Of a stretch of DNA of 64,000 nt, positions 35,848 to 44,590 are shown piece after piece. The position numbers and the translations under genes were made by a program. The stretch is taken from NCBI GenBank assembly GCA_938084835.1, contig CALKER010000012.1:62001-126000 (forward strand), written 5' to 3'. Within the stretch, counting starts at the first letter, position 1. Each line of letters starts with the position of its first letter. The DNA is from an uncultured Thermoguttaceae bacterium. GTDB lineage: Bacteria > Planctomycetota > Planctomycetia > Pirellulales > Thermoguttaceae. The notes below the pieces were generated by a model. That model saw nothing but the letters and a program-made list of their open reading frames with translations. It was not told the origin of the DNA and did no database searches.

Positions 35848-36729
35848 TTGCCAATCGAAGCCGGCGGAGTAGCCGTCGATGTTGACGGGGATGGGAGGCT
35901 TGACCTTATTTTCGGAGGCGACTGGCGAAGTAACGAAGTATGGTGGTGGAAGAACCCCGGACCTGATTTCCGTCGGCCGTGGGCGCGATATGTGATAAAA
36001 AACTCCGGCGGCAACCAGCATCATGATCAAATGTGGGGCCATTTTTTGGCTGAGACTCGGCCCCAAGTGGCCTTTTGGAATCAACGTGCCCGAAAACTTT
36101 TTGTGACGAAAATCCCCGCGGATCCCTTTGCCACAGAGAACTGGAAGCTTCACGCCGTTTGGTCCTGGGAAAGAGGATCATACGAAGGATTGGCAAAAGG
36201 GGACATCAACGGAGACGGTCGTGAGGATTTGGTCGGTGGTGGTCACTGGTTTGAGTATCTGGGGGACATGGAATTCCGGGCCCATCGGATACACGACTAC
36301 GGTTCCTCACGATCAGCCGTGGGCGACTTCGATAACGATGGAATCATGGAAGTGGTGCTTAGTTCCGGTGACGCGATCGGGCCACTGTGTGTTTACCGAC
36401 AGCGTGGAGGCCGCTGGACAAAACAAATACTGATCGAAAAAGTGGTTCACGGTCACACACTGGAAATTGCCGACATCAAAGGCGACGGTTATTTGGACAT
36501 CTATGCCGCTGAAATGCATTCGCCCGGCGCTGGTGATGCGTGCCGACAATGGATCTTCTACGGTGACGGGAAAGGGGGGTTCCGAGTTCAATTGGTATCG
36601 GTAGGAACGTGTAATCACGAGTCGCGAGTGGGAGATGTTGACGGAGACGGTCGGCTCGACCTCATAGGGAAACCCTATACATGGAATGCGCCACGACTCG
36701 ACATTTGGCTTAACGAAGGTCCAGAATAA
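35848..36729 (+). CDS. FG-GAP repeat protein, C-terminal part after the in-frame stop
   Basis: 293 residues in the same frame as the preceding fragment, with a possible TTG start and no convincing ribosome binding site. It contains several FG-GAP/VCBS repeats with DxDGDGxxD calcium-binding loops (DVDGDGRLDLI, DINGDGREDLV, DFDNDGIMEVV, DVDGDGRLDLI). Such repeats build a beta-propeller, found in exported proteins that bind carbohydrates or act in adhesion. Without the upstream part it has no signal peptide and lacks a repeat, so as an independent protein it would be incomplete. Its intact frame suggests the interruption is recent or apparent. Confidence 0.55.
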   Translation: MPIEAGGVAVDVDGDGRLDLIFGGDWRSNEVWWWKNPGPDFRRPWARYVIKNSGGNQHHDQMWGHFLAETRPQVAFWNQRARKLFVTKIPADPFATENWKLHAVWSWERGSYEGLAKGDINGDGREDLVGGGHWFEYLGDMEFRAHRIHDYGSSRSAVGDFDNDGIMEVVLSSGDAIGPLCVYRQRGGRWTKQILIEKVVHGHTLEIADIKGDGYLDIYAAEMHSPGAGDACRQWIFYGDGKGGFRVQLVSVGTCNHESRVGDVDGDGRLDLIGKPYTWNAPRLDIWLNEGPE

Positions 36730-36835
36730 AAAGTTAGGCAGACGTGGGGCTTGTGCATGTCCGAGGTGCTACCCTAATTCCGTTCAGGATCGAGTTTTGC
36801 TGGCCGTAAACTCAAACCTGAAAAGGACTACACAA

Positions 36836-38089
36836 ATGGATTATCAGCGGTTTCCCTCGAGTAACACCTGGCGACTGAGAGGGCTTCAGTTGCCGCACTG
36901 GGCTTGTGGCACGCAATTTTCGCGGCCGTGGCTCACGGCCCTTTTCGGGCGATCAGCGTCAAGGGTGGCAGTATTTGGAGTCATCCTTTTCAATGCCGTG
37001 CTATCCCCGGGGGCCCAACCGATCCGCGCCTCACAGCTGGAATTCGAATTAGTGATCGTCGACAACTCACCGCCGGACCGCCCGTGGTCCAAAATGGCCG
37101 CCGATCTCAACAACGATGGGAAGACAGACATTATTATTGCTGGAGCCAAGGGGCCGCTCGTGTGGTACAAAGCCCCCAGCTGGGAGAAGGCCACTTTGGC
37201 CTCGGGTGGTTGGAACGGTGTCCGGGGATCTATCGCAGATGTGGATCGAGACGGTTGGAAGGATATCATTTTGGGCGGTCTTTTGTGGTTCCGCAATCCC
37301 GGGGCTGCTACGGGACAGTGGACAGCCCATCAGGTGGAAACTCTACGACTGCACGATGTGCTGGCTGTGGACGTCGACAATGACGGTGCCCTCGATATTG
37401 TGGGCCGCGATCAATCGGCCTTCGGTAAGGCCGGAAACGCCATCTATATCTTTTTCCAGGAGGCGCCCGGACAATGGCAACGGAAGATACTGACCTGTCC
37501 GCACGGAGAGGGGATCGCCGTTGGCGATGTCAACGGCGATGGCTGGGCCGACATAGTTATCGGAGCCAGATGGTACGAAAATCCGCGAAAAAGAACCGAA
37601 ACGTGGCGCGAGCATGTGTATGCATCCGATTGGACGCATCCGCATGCCAAGGTGGAGCTAGAAGATATTAACGCCGACGGGCGGTTGGACGTGATTCTCG
37701 CCCCGGCAGAGTTGGCTGGTCAATACTACAAATTTGCCTGGTATGAGGCTCCGGTATCTCCGGGTGGCACCTGGAAGGAGCACGTCATCGTTCCCCGCAT
37801 CGAGTGTGTCATTCATTCACTTGCGCTTGCCGATTTTGATTGCGATGGTCAGCTCGATATCGCTTATGCCGAAATGCATCAAGGAGAAGATCCTGACGAG
37901 GTGGTCATTTTGATTAACCAAGACAAGGGTCGTGGCTGGTACAAACATCTTTTGTCGACAAGAGGATCGCACGAACTGGTCGTTGCTGATTTCGATGGCG
38001 ATGGGCGGCCGGATTTGCTTGGAGCAAATCACGGCGGCCCCTATCAGGCGGTGGAAGTTTTCTTTAATCGTTTCGGTGTTCCAAGGTGA
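36836..38089 (+). CDS. secreted FG-GAP/VCBS repeat protein
   Basis: 417 residues. After a basic N-terminal stretch, a hydrophobic segment (VAVFGVILFNAVLSPGAQP) serves as signal peptide. The mature part is a run of FG-GAP repeats with Asp-rich calcium loops (DLNNDGKTDIIIAG, DVDRDGWKDIILGG, DVDNDGALDIVG, DVNGDGWADIVIGA, DINADGRLDVI, DFDCDGQLDIAYA, DFDGDGRPDLLG), probably a seven-bladed propeller. The ATG at 36836 has AAAGG 9 bases upstream; the longer frame from 36686 reads as non-coding. It is a tandem paralogue of the interrupted gene just upstream (106 bp apart). Role unknown: carbohydrate binding or surface attachment are the usual guesses. Confidence 0.75.
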   Translation: MDYQRFPSSNTWRLRGLQLPHWACGTQFSRPWLTALFGRSASRVAVFGVILFNAVLSPGAQPIRASQLEFELVIVDNSPPDRPWSKMAADLNNDGKTDIIIAGAKGPLVWYKAPSWEKATLASGGWNGVRGSIADVDRDGWKDIILGGLLWFRNPGAATGQWTAHQVETLRLHDVLAVDVDNDGALDIVGRDQSAFGKAGNAIYIFFQEAPGQWQRKILTCPHGEGIAVGDVNGDGWADIVIGARWYENPRKRTETWREHVYASDWTHPHAKVELEDINADGRLDVILAPAELAGQYYKFAWYEAPVSPGGTWKEHVIVPRIECVIHSLALADFDCDGQLDIAYAEMHQGEDPDEVVILINQDKGRGWYKHLLSTRGSHELVVADFDGDGRPDLLGANHGGPYQAVEVFFNRFGVPR

Positions 38090-38764
38090 GTGCAGAGGGA
38101 TCCTCGGCTTGCTAGCCTATGGCGCCCTAGCGGAGCCAACGGATTAGTTTGCTGTCGAATAGTTGCGGTAGGAATTTCGGGCATCGGTTGCGGAGATTAA
38201 GGTATCCCGTGTGCCTCGTTTTATTGGCACTTGCGGCCCCATTTCGGTAAAGACCAAATCGGAGAGAAAGCCGCACCAAGTCTTAGCCACAAGGGGCTGG
38301 TCGTCCCAGCGGGTGTGGAGTCAATCCGGCGAAAAGGTGGGCGAAGCGGCGGCAGGAGTGGTCATACCAGCGGGTGTACAGCTAACAGGAGGAAGGTAAA
38401 AAATTCAATACTGCTCGTATTCTACTTAAACCTCCCAAATTACCTGTGCTGTTTCCGCGGCGCTTTTAACTCATACTTCTTGAACAGCATAGCTTGCCAG
38501 GAAGGATTCCCCATCCCCAGTGGTGTAATCTTCCCTAAAGCGGTTTTCTAGGGGTGGAAATCCCGGCCCTTCTTACTTGCAACGTCTAAAGGCGTCGGCA
38601 AAGTTTCCTTTAGGAGGGCAAAATTCCTCCCGGCTTATGGCGGAGGATTTAATTAGGTGCGGCATGGAGGCTTATCGATAGGTTAGGCGCCTGAATTCCC
38701 GCCTGGAAATCTCCTGAAAAGGTGCTTCGGAAGCCGGCATTGCTCCGGAGAAACTCAGCACTGC
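38090..38764. other. gene-free stretch holding a 61-bp-spaced repeat pair
   Basis: No gene is seen. The repeat units at 38298 and 38359, with two weaker copies upstream, are the only organised feature. Confidence 0.5.
38182..38387 (+). repeat. degenerate repeats, best pair 61 bp apart (relict CRISPR-like)
   Basis: The units at 38298-38324 and 38359-38385 match at 20 of 27 positions around the core CCAGCGGGTGT and are exactly 61 bases apart. Two weaker copies are seen upstream: CATCGGTTGCGGAG at 38182, matching CAGCGGGTGTGGAG at most positions, and CATTTCGG at 38240. The intervals are unrelated. The unit shares a GGTC.TCCC start with the block at 2026-2235, so both may descend from the same repeat family. 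Confidence 0.4.
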
Positions 38765-40177
38765 ATGCCGCGCATAGACACTGCTATCCTCGCTTCTGCA
38801 ATCTTTCTAACGTGCCTGGTGGTGAACCTAACTCGCTACCCGGTGGTCGTGCCTGTCGTTCGCCCTTCAACTGAGACCAACTCACTCGGGGAGTGGGCGG
38901 GTTCCGAGGACACCCCTTCACGCGCACCGGAAAACCGCCAAAAGATTGATCTTGAATTTAGGTTTGGGCCGGCCTCCCGCGCAGGTTCTTCGGAGGAGCG
39001 TCCCGACCCCGTCCATGAGAAATCAATGGCCAAAGCCACTGGAGGCGATTCCACCGGCTTTTCGGATGAGAGATTAGGGGTACCTGCCGGGGGGGGCAGC
39101 CCGATGTTGCCACATAAGGAGCCGCAACGTGGGCATACTGCGAAACAGCCACCTCAATCGGGTTCGGATGGCTCGCAGAGCCAGGCTGAGAAACCCAGTT
39201 CCACCGGCTTGGGGGACTTAAAGTCGTTGACGGGTGGGGCTGGCTCGAATTTCATGGGTTTAGACCGTAAAAGCGCTTCTCCGAGTGAACTTAGCAACGA
39301 ACGGGTTCAATCATTCCCCGCCGGGATGGGGGCTTCCGCAAGTGTAGCCGTGCCAGTTGCGGTAACTTCGTCAAACTCGGCCCGGGAGATCGGTTCGATC
39401 GGAAGGGCCGAGGAGCACTCTGTGGAGTCGGACAATAACACAGGCTTCACTGGGGAAAATAGCGGTAATCAAGCCCCCTCCGCACATGGCTCCAATTCGA
39501 GCGGTGTCGCAGGCAGGGCTCACCCCCAATTCTCCTTAGGCCGATTGTTTTCAGGAAGTGAAAATTCAACCTGTAACTTCCAAGATGGGCGCTGCTTGGT
39601 ATCGGTTTGCCCAGAGAGCAGTTCGGAGGTTATGGCAGGGGATCGAGCAGCCACGCCGCCGGCGAGCCGGGATCCGGCTCGCGCTAGCTCCACCACTGGC
39701 GAAAGTGCAAACAATCATGCCCGTGCAAATGAAGGCGGCATGCGCGACCGATATGGGTATGGCCAAAGCGATTTGGCTTTCGATGCCCCATATCGGGTTT
39801 TGCCTTCGCTTGCATCGGGAGGCTCCCGGTTGATTGAAGCTGCTCCCCTAGTTCCGGTCGAGGATAGGCCGGATACCGCTCTGGAAATGCTCTGCCCCAC
39901 CGGCCAACAAAGGGAAGGGCAACGTAGCGATCAAAGCCTGCAAACTTTTGCCGTGAAAACCGGGGAACGCAGCGCGGATCAGGGATCCGAACTCCACACC
40001 CTAACATCCGCCGGAATTTCCCGCCGAGCGAAAAACTCCTTACCTCCCAGCTCGGGCCGCCTAAGGAATGTAACCCGGTTGCCGTCCGGAAATGATTCCG
40101 GAAAAACCGGCCAGGCCTCCCCCGAGCCCAACTTAGTAACGGGGATCCCCTTCTATCCATTTACGGGTTCTGACTAG
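38765..40177 (+). CDS. membrane-anchored, largely disordered protein of unknown function
   Basis: 470 residues. Residues 8-30 (ILASAIFLTCLVVNL...) form one hydrophobic helix, either an uncleaved anchor or a signal peptide. Everything after is low-complexity: rich in Ser, Gly, Pro, Arg, Glu and Gln, with almost no hydrophobic clusters except short patches (FSLGRLFSG, YRVLPSLASGG, TGIPFYPFTG at the end). Two cysteines flank CNFQDGRCLVSVC. No repeat family is recognised. The frame stays open for 470 codons, which favours coding, but the ribosome binding site is weak (GGAG 14 bases upstream) and other frames are also long in places. Confidence 0.45.
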   Translation: MPRIDTAILASAIFLTCLVVNLTRYPVVVPVVRPSTETNSLGEWAGSEDTPSRAPENRQKIDLEFRFGPASRAGSSEERPDPVHEKSMAKATGGDSTGFSDERLGVPAGGGSPMLPHKEPQRGHTAKQPPQSGSDGSQSQAEKPSSTGLGDLKSLTGGAGSNFMGLDRKSASPSELSNERVQSFPAGMGASASVAVPVAVTSSNSAREIGSIGRAEEHSVESDNNTGFTGENSGNQAPSAHGSNSSGVAGRAHPQFSLGRLFSGSENSTCNFQDGRCLVSVCPESSSEVMAGDRAATPPASRDPARASSTTGESANNHARANEGGMRDRYGYGQSDLAFDAPYRVLPSLASGGSRLIEAAPLVPVEDRPDTALEMLCPTGQQREGQRSDQSLQTFAVKTGERSADQGSELHTLTSAGISRRAKNSLPPSSGRLRNVTRLPSGNDSGKTGQASPEPNLVTGIPFYPFTGSD

Positions 40178-40269
40178 ATTCCCTCCAAGAAGCTTGACAC
40201 AAGGGTACAATTTCGCTTCGGAAGGACATTGTTTTTCTCGAGGTGTCACGCTGGCCCGCTTTGGAGAAA

Positions 40270-42024
40270 TTAATTTCCCGGACGGGAAATAAGCCTTCCA
40301 AAGTCTCCGAGGAGCCGGTATTTCTTTTGCCACGGAGTATACATGAGCCCTCGGACCCCGGGTGTATCCCGAGCCAAGTCAAGCCACCCCTTTACTTGCT
40401 CAAGATCATCGGCATCGTAGTAGGCGGCTATTAAAGTCTGGAAACCTTGTTTTGCGAAAAACTGGAGGCTTTTCGCTCGCGGGGCACCTCCCCACACAGC
40501 GATGACCAGCTCCTTGGGGACATAGTTCCAGGAGCCCGTGAAGTCCCCCTCCACCAGGTAGTACTCCGCGCGAGCATTATGGTAGGGATCGAGCATATCC
40601 GACCAAATGTACACCGTTACCTCCGGGATATACTTTCTTAGGATCTGAACTTGCCGGGTTATGCATTGACCCAGAAGTTGCGCCATGTCACTGCCCCGGC
40701 ACGCGGCGCAGGATCCACCCATCCGAATTTCATCCATATTCAGCAAAACCCGACGCGGGCGCACATACTTATTGAGGAGTTCCGCTTCATGTTCGAAAAT
40801 CTCGTAAACTTCCGGTTCGCCCATGCACACGGTGACCTGCCCCCGATTGATACTCATGCCATGATAATAGGAAACGAGCAGGCGCTGGCCCTCGCGGATA
40901 CGGCTTGTCGGCAGGATTTTTAGTGTTGGTGCTGGTCGGTCGAGCCAATTGAAGTTAAGTTGCGGATCCACTAAAGGAGCGAAATCTTTACCCTCTTCGT
41001 ATTTAATTCTTCCATCCTCACTTCGGACGGTCACCGGAGTACCAGGTCGATTGAGCACGTTCAGCGGTCCGATTTCCTCGATGGATCCATCATCTAACCA
41101 AAACTTTCCGCTGCGTCCTCCCCAAACCCCGGCATAAAGCCGCACCGTATCGTAGTAGAGACTATTAAATACGAGCACAATTTTTTGCCACTCCGTGGTG
41201 GGCGGTAATGCAAATTCTTGTGGGGAGAGGCTTCGATTGCCCGCGAGCACTTGCACCCGGAAACAGCCCGCGGGCTGCAGGTCTTCCGTCTTCACCCAAA
41301 AGGTCACCTTGTATTGACGACGGGGCCGCACCTTGACTTCTTGCATCACCCGGCCGTGACCGTGAGGATTCGCCCCAAAGTTTTCCATCCTCAAGGATGC
41401 CTTTCCTGACCGATAAACTTGTGTGTCCACGAAGCTCACTTCACCTGGCTGATCGTGGAACCTATATCCCATTAGGCGATTGCCACTGAATTCTTCAAAC
41501 CCGCCGTTCACCAATCGCACCTCCGGATCGGGTACCAATCGCGCTTCACCTCCGGAGACTTCGAACACAGCATCTTCGACCAGGAACCCTTCCGCCAGAT
41601 GCCGGTTATGACTCAGCACCGCACCCCCGTAACCGATGGAAAAAACAGCAGGAATAAACTCCAGGCCGAGCTTCTCGCAGCTTTGGTAAACTTTTTCCAA
41701 GCGAGCGAAGTATTCGGGGCGCTTCTTGCACAAGCTGTCAAGCCCCAAGGAGAAAACTGCGCCATTTAGCCCATGGGCAGCGGCTGTTCGCAGCACGGCT
41801 TCGATCTCTTCGACATCCGCCTCACGAGTTAGATTCCAGCTGAAAATCCACACAAACCTGTCAGCGTATCCCGGCTCGGCGGCAACTCCCTTTGACCTTT
41901 CCTCGCCAACGAAGGAAATTCCAAAGGCAAGCATCGCTCCAGCAGCTAGGAATTTCCAGCCGTTTGCGTCAATTCTCTCTGAGAAGCAGGCGTCAATGAG
42001 CCGGTGGAAAGTGTTGCGGGGCAT
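40270..42024 (-). CDS. secreted TIM-barrel protein with inserted carbohydrate-binding domain
   Basis: 584 residues with a signal-like hydrophobic segment (WKFLAAGAMLAFGISF). The first part (about 60-150) looks like the start of a barrel (FVWIFSWNLTREADVEEIEAVL, GLNGAVFSLGLDSL, GLEFIPAVFSIGYGG). A jelly-roll domain follows (about 165-330: VRLVNGGFEEFSG, SFVDTQVYRSGKASLRMENFG, KFWLDDGSIEEIGPLNVL). The barrel then resumes (RRVLLNMDEIRMGG, VTVYIWSDMLDPYHN, LVIAVWGGAPR, FQTLIAAYYDADD, GVRGLMYTPW). The motif D-E-I-R-M resembles an acidic pair at a strand end as in GH20-like barrels. The ATG at 42024 has AGGAGGG 9 bases upstream. No exact family. Confidence 0.5.
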   Translation of the reverse strand: MPRNTFHRLIDACFSERIDANGWKFLAAGAMLAFGISFVGEERSKGVAAEPGYADRFVWIFSWNLTREADVEEIEAVLRTAAAHGLNGAVFSLGLDSLCKKRPEYFARLEKVYQSCEKLGLEFIPAVFSIGYGGAVLSHNRHLAEGFLVEDAVFEVSGGEARLVPDPEVRLVNGGFEEFSGNRLMGYRFHDQPGEVSFVDTQVYRSGKASLRMENFGANPHGHGRVMQEVKVRPRRQYKVTFWVKTEDLQPAGCFRVQVLAGNRSLSPQEFALPPTTEWQKIVLVFNSLYYDTVRLYAGVWGGRSGKFWLDDGSIEEIGPLNVLNRPGTPVTVRSEDGRIKYEEGKDFAPLVDPQLNFNWLDRPAPTLKILPTSRIREGQRLLVSYYHGMSINRGQVTVCMGEPEVYEIFEHEAELLNKYVRPRRVLLNMDEIRMGGSCAACRGSDMAQLLGQCITRQVQILRKYIPEVTVYIWSDMLDPYHNARAEYYLVEGDFTGSWNYVPKELVIAVWGGAPRAKSLQFFAKQGFQTLIAAYYDADDLEQVKGWLDLARDTPGVRGLMYTPWQKKYRLLGDFGRLISRPGN

Positions 42025-42128
42025 CTCCAACGTCCCTCCTGCAATAAGGTATGGAACGCGCGGATGGTTGGGTCTTTGCGGCGAGGATTCCAGCGGAGTG
42101 CATGCCACTGGCAATCTCCGCAACATGT

Positions 42129-43031
42129 TTAAAAGGACAGCATGCGACGATACTCTTTCATCCGTCGCTCAAGATCGCTTCGGTCAATCTTGCGAAGCCG
42201 GTCGAGACTAAAATCCTCCACAGTAAAGCTGGCCACGAGAATGCCGTAAGCCATGGCTTCCTTAAGAGTGGCGGGTTCGAAATCATTTTTCTCTGCCAGA
42301 AACCCCATCATTCCCCCGGCGAAGCTGTCACCTGCCCCGGTAGGATCAACTACATTTTCGGTGGGATACGCCGGTAAAACGTAGATTTCGTGCCGACTGA
42401 AGAAGATGGCTCCATGTTCACCTTTTTTAATCACAACAAATTGAGGCCCCATCTGTAAAGCTCGCCGTCCCGCACGAATGAGATTAATTTCGCCGGTGAG
42501 AAGTTGCGCCTCGCTTTCGTTAAGCACCAGGCCCGCAATCCGCTGGAGAAGCTCCTCCAACTGCGGTCGTTCTGTGCGAATCCAGTGGTCCATGGTGTCT
42601 GCCACCACTAAGGAGGCCCCCACACACTGCTCTAACACGCGAAGTTGCATTCGTGTGGAACCGTTAGCCAAAAACACCAGCGGTGCCCGGCGACAGGCTT
42701 CCGGCAACACCGGATCAAAATCGGCCATTACGTTGAGTTGGACATCCAAAGTCTCTCGGCGATTCATATCGTCGAAATACCGGCCGTGCCATCGGAAAGT
42801 TTTGCCTCCGGGGATAGTGACCAGACCGGTGGTGTCGATGCGTCTTTCCTGCAAAAGCTTGGTGTATCCCTCAGGCCAGTCTTCACCAACGACTCCCACC
42901 AATCGCACCGGGGTGAAATAACTGGCTGCCCAAGCGAAATAAACGGCCGATCCACCTAAGGCCTCTTCGCGTTTTCCATGAGGCGTTTCAATGGTGTCCA
43001 GAGCCACCGATCCCACGACCACCAACGGCAT
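42129..43031 (-). CDS. PfkB-family carbohydrate kinase
   Basis: 300 residues of the ribokinase/PfkB fold. Visible are the N-terminal VVVGSVALDTIETP, ALGGSAVYFAWAA (the usual GG substrate motif), VGVVGEDWPEGYTKLL, VLNESEAQLLTG, and the C-terminal signature NVVDPTGAGDSFAGGMMGF with the catalytic aspartate and anion hole. It phosphorylates a sugar or nucleoside with ATP in the cytoplasm; the substrate is not decided by sequence. GGAG is 11 bases upstream. It sits between two sugar-related genes in the same direction (gaps 105 and 236 bp), so a sugar seems likely. Confidence 0.85.
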   Translation of the reverse strand: MPLVVVGSVALDTIETPHGKREEALGGSAVYFAWAASYFTPVRLVGVVGEDWPEGYTKLLQERRIDTTGLVTIPGGKTFRWHGRYFDDMNRRETLDVQLNVMADFDPVLPEACRRAPLVFLANGSTRMQLRVLEQCVGASLVVADTMDHWIRTERPQLEELLQRIAGLVLNESEAQLLTGEINLIRAGRRALQMGPQFVVIKKGEHGAIFFSRHEIYVLPAYPTENVVDPTGAGDSFAGGMMGFLAEKNDFEPATLKEAMAYGILVASFTVEDFSLDRLRKIDRSDLERRMKEYRRMLSF

Positions 43032-43267
43032 GCGAGATTTTCTCCACTAAAGCGCAAATTCGTGACGCACGTTTCCAGTTCTTGCTTTTTTAGCCTCAAA
43101 TAATGGAGGGCACTTTTTTCGAAAATAGCCGCGCGGTGCCAGCTGGCGAGTTTCATGTTAAGCCATCGAGCAGTCACGCACGAATCGTTGGTACCTATCA
43201 CTAAACGTGATTGAATGCGCGGTAATCCCGTCTACTTTTACGATAGGCTTGCACCAAGGGCAACCGC

Positions 43268-44233
43268 TCAGGCCCGCCAGGGGCGTTCGCGATTGACTTC
43301 GGCACGCAGGATTTCGTTGATAATCCGCACATCCTCGGCGATTTCGAAATCAAACATACCGGCCAAGATGAAGTCCGCTCCACCGCGAATAGCATACCGG
43401 AAGGCGCTTGCCGGTGGGATAGCCCCGGCCGCCATTACTTTGAACGCAATCCATGGTTTTTCCACTTGCCGCATACATTCCACGGTTTCTTTAGGGTGAC
43501 TGCACCAATATCCAGGGATCTCCTTGTAAGGCGCCGTCAGATCTTCAGGTTTAGGACCGGTGGGATAGCTGTGGTGGTGAAGAGTCTTGATATAGAAATC
43601 GGCAGGTACCTGCAGCTCCTCGCACTTTTGAATTACTGCGAGGTCATGCCCGGCCACCCCACAAAGTACTCCCTTGTCCTTAACAGCCTCCACTGCCTCG
43701 GCGATAAGCTCGGGGTGCCCACGAGCCACTAAATCATCGGCCCGAACACCCCAAACGTATACAGCATCAACCCCTTCGTCGATAAGTATCTGCACTTGTT
43801 CCTTGAATTCCTTTAATCCTGGCTCCATTACTGCTGTGGGGCAAATTATCCAGCGAATCTTGCCCCCTCGCTTGTGGCGGTAATCGCGGAGCAGGTCCAC
43901 AACACCTGGCGCTGTGTGGATGACTAGCGCGTTGATACCATAGGCCTCCGCCAGCGCCATCGTTTCAAAAATCTTCTCCCTAGTGTTATAATGCCGGGTA
44001 AGTGTGTATACATAACGAAGATCGCGGCTGTGGGTGTAATGGGTTAGCAAGTTACCCCCCAAAAGCAACCGGCTGATTTCCAAATGACCTAATTTGCCTT
44101 TTGGGACCTGCTCGTACGTTGCAGGCGGTTGGGATACAGCCTTTGGCCTGGAATTTTCTTCCCCTACGGCCAAAGTTCCCATGCCGGCCAAAGAGCTTGC
44201 CACGAATTGTCGCCGGGTGCAGTCGCCAACCAT
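43268..44233 (-). CDS. Tat-exported TIM-barrel protein (aldo/keto reductase-like)
   Basis: 321 residues. The start MVGDCTRRQFVASSLAGMG is a twin-arginine signal, and the ATG at 44233 has GAGGAGG 6 bases upstream. The longer frame upstream looks non-coding. The mature part reads as a barrel: LEISRLLLGGNLLTH, GINALVIHTAPG, KIRWIICPTAVM, VDAVYVWGVRADD, VLCGVAGHDLAVI, DFYIKTLHHHSYP, PWIAFKVMAAGAIPP, GADFILAGMFDFEI. The order and the GN motif recall aldo/keto reductase-like planctomycete proteins, but I do not see the full Asp-Tyr-Lys-His tetrad. Function uncertain; enolase-like or sugar-phosphate aldolase folds are alternatives. Confidence 0.55.
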   Translation of the reverse strand: MVGDCTRRQFVASSLAGMGTLAVGEENSRPKAVSQPPATYEQVPKGKLGHLEISRLLLGGNLLTHYTHSRDLRYVYTLTRHYNTREKIFETMALAEAYGINALVIHTAPGVVDLLRDYRHKRGGKIRWIICPTAVMEPGLKEFKEQVQILIDEGVDAVYVWGVRADDLVARGHPELIAEAVEAVKDKGVLCGVAGHDLAVIQKCEELQVPADFYIKTLHHHSYPTGPKPEDLTAPYKEIPGYWCSHPKETVECMRQVEKPWIAFKVMAAGAIPPASAFRYAIRGGADFILAGMFDFEIAEDVRIINEILRAEVNRERPWRA

Positions 44234-44590
44234 TTTTCCCCTCCTCGGCAAAGAACTTCGCCTTTCACCAACGTCCCGATTGTTCGTAGTTACCAGCCAT
44301 TTTCGTTGCCCTATCATTATCGGGCGCAAATCTCCCCACAAAAATAATTTTACGTAAAAAAGAGGAGTGTTTTTTCTTATGGAGTGCGAATATTGGGCCG
44401 GCACGAGCCGGGGAGTTGGGGGCTGATCTTATCGCTTACGCGGGTATTATTTATCGCCCGGCACCGCCAGAGCCGAACCCCGAGGGTCGATTCGCCATGG
44501 GAGATTTCCATCTTTTGCACCCTCGACCAGCACGAGCAGGCTTGCCCACTATCGTCTCTCCCTTGCAAATCTCCAATGAAGCAGGCAAAC
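44234..44590. other. intergenic region between glnS and the Tat barrel gene
   Basis: No gene is supported here. It carries the promoter of the 44233-43268 gene, if that is not read through from glnS. Confidence 0.5.

Noticed and set aside
40195-40212. TTGACA followed by TACAAT
   Set aside because: The spacing is far too short for a promoter, and the site lies between convergent genes.
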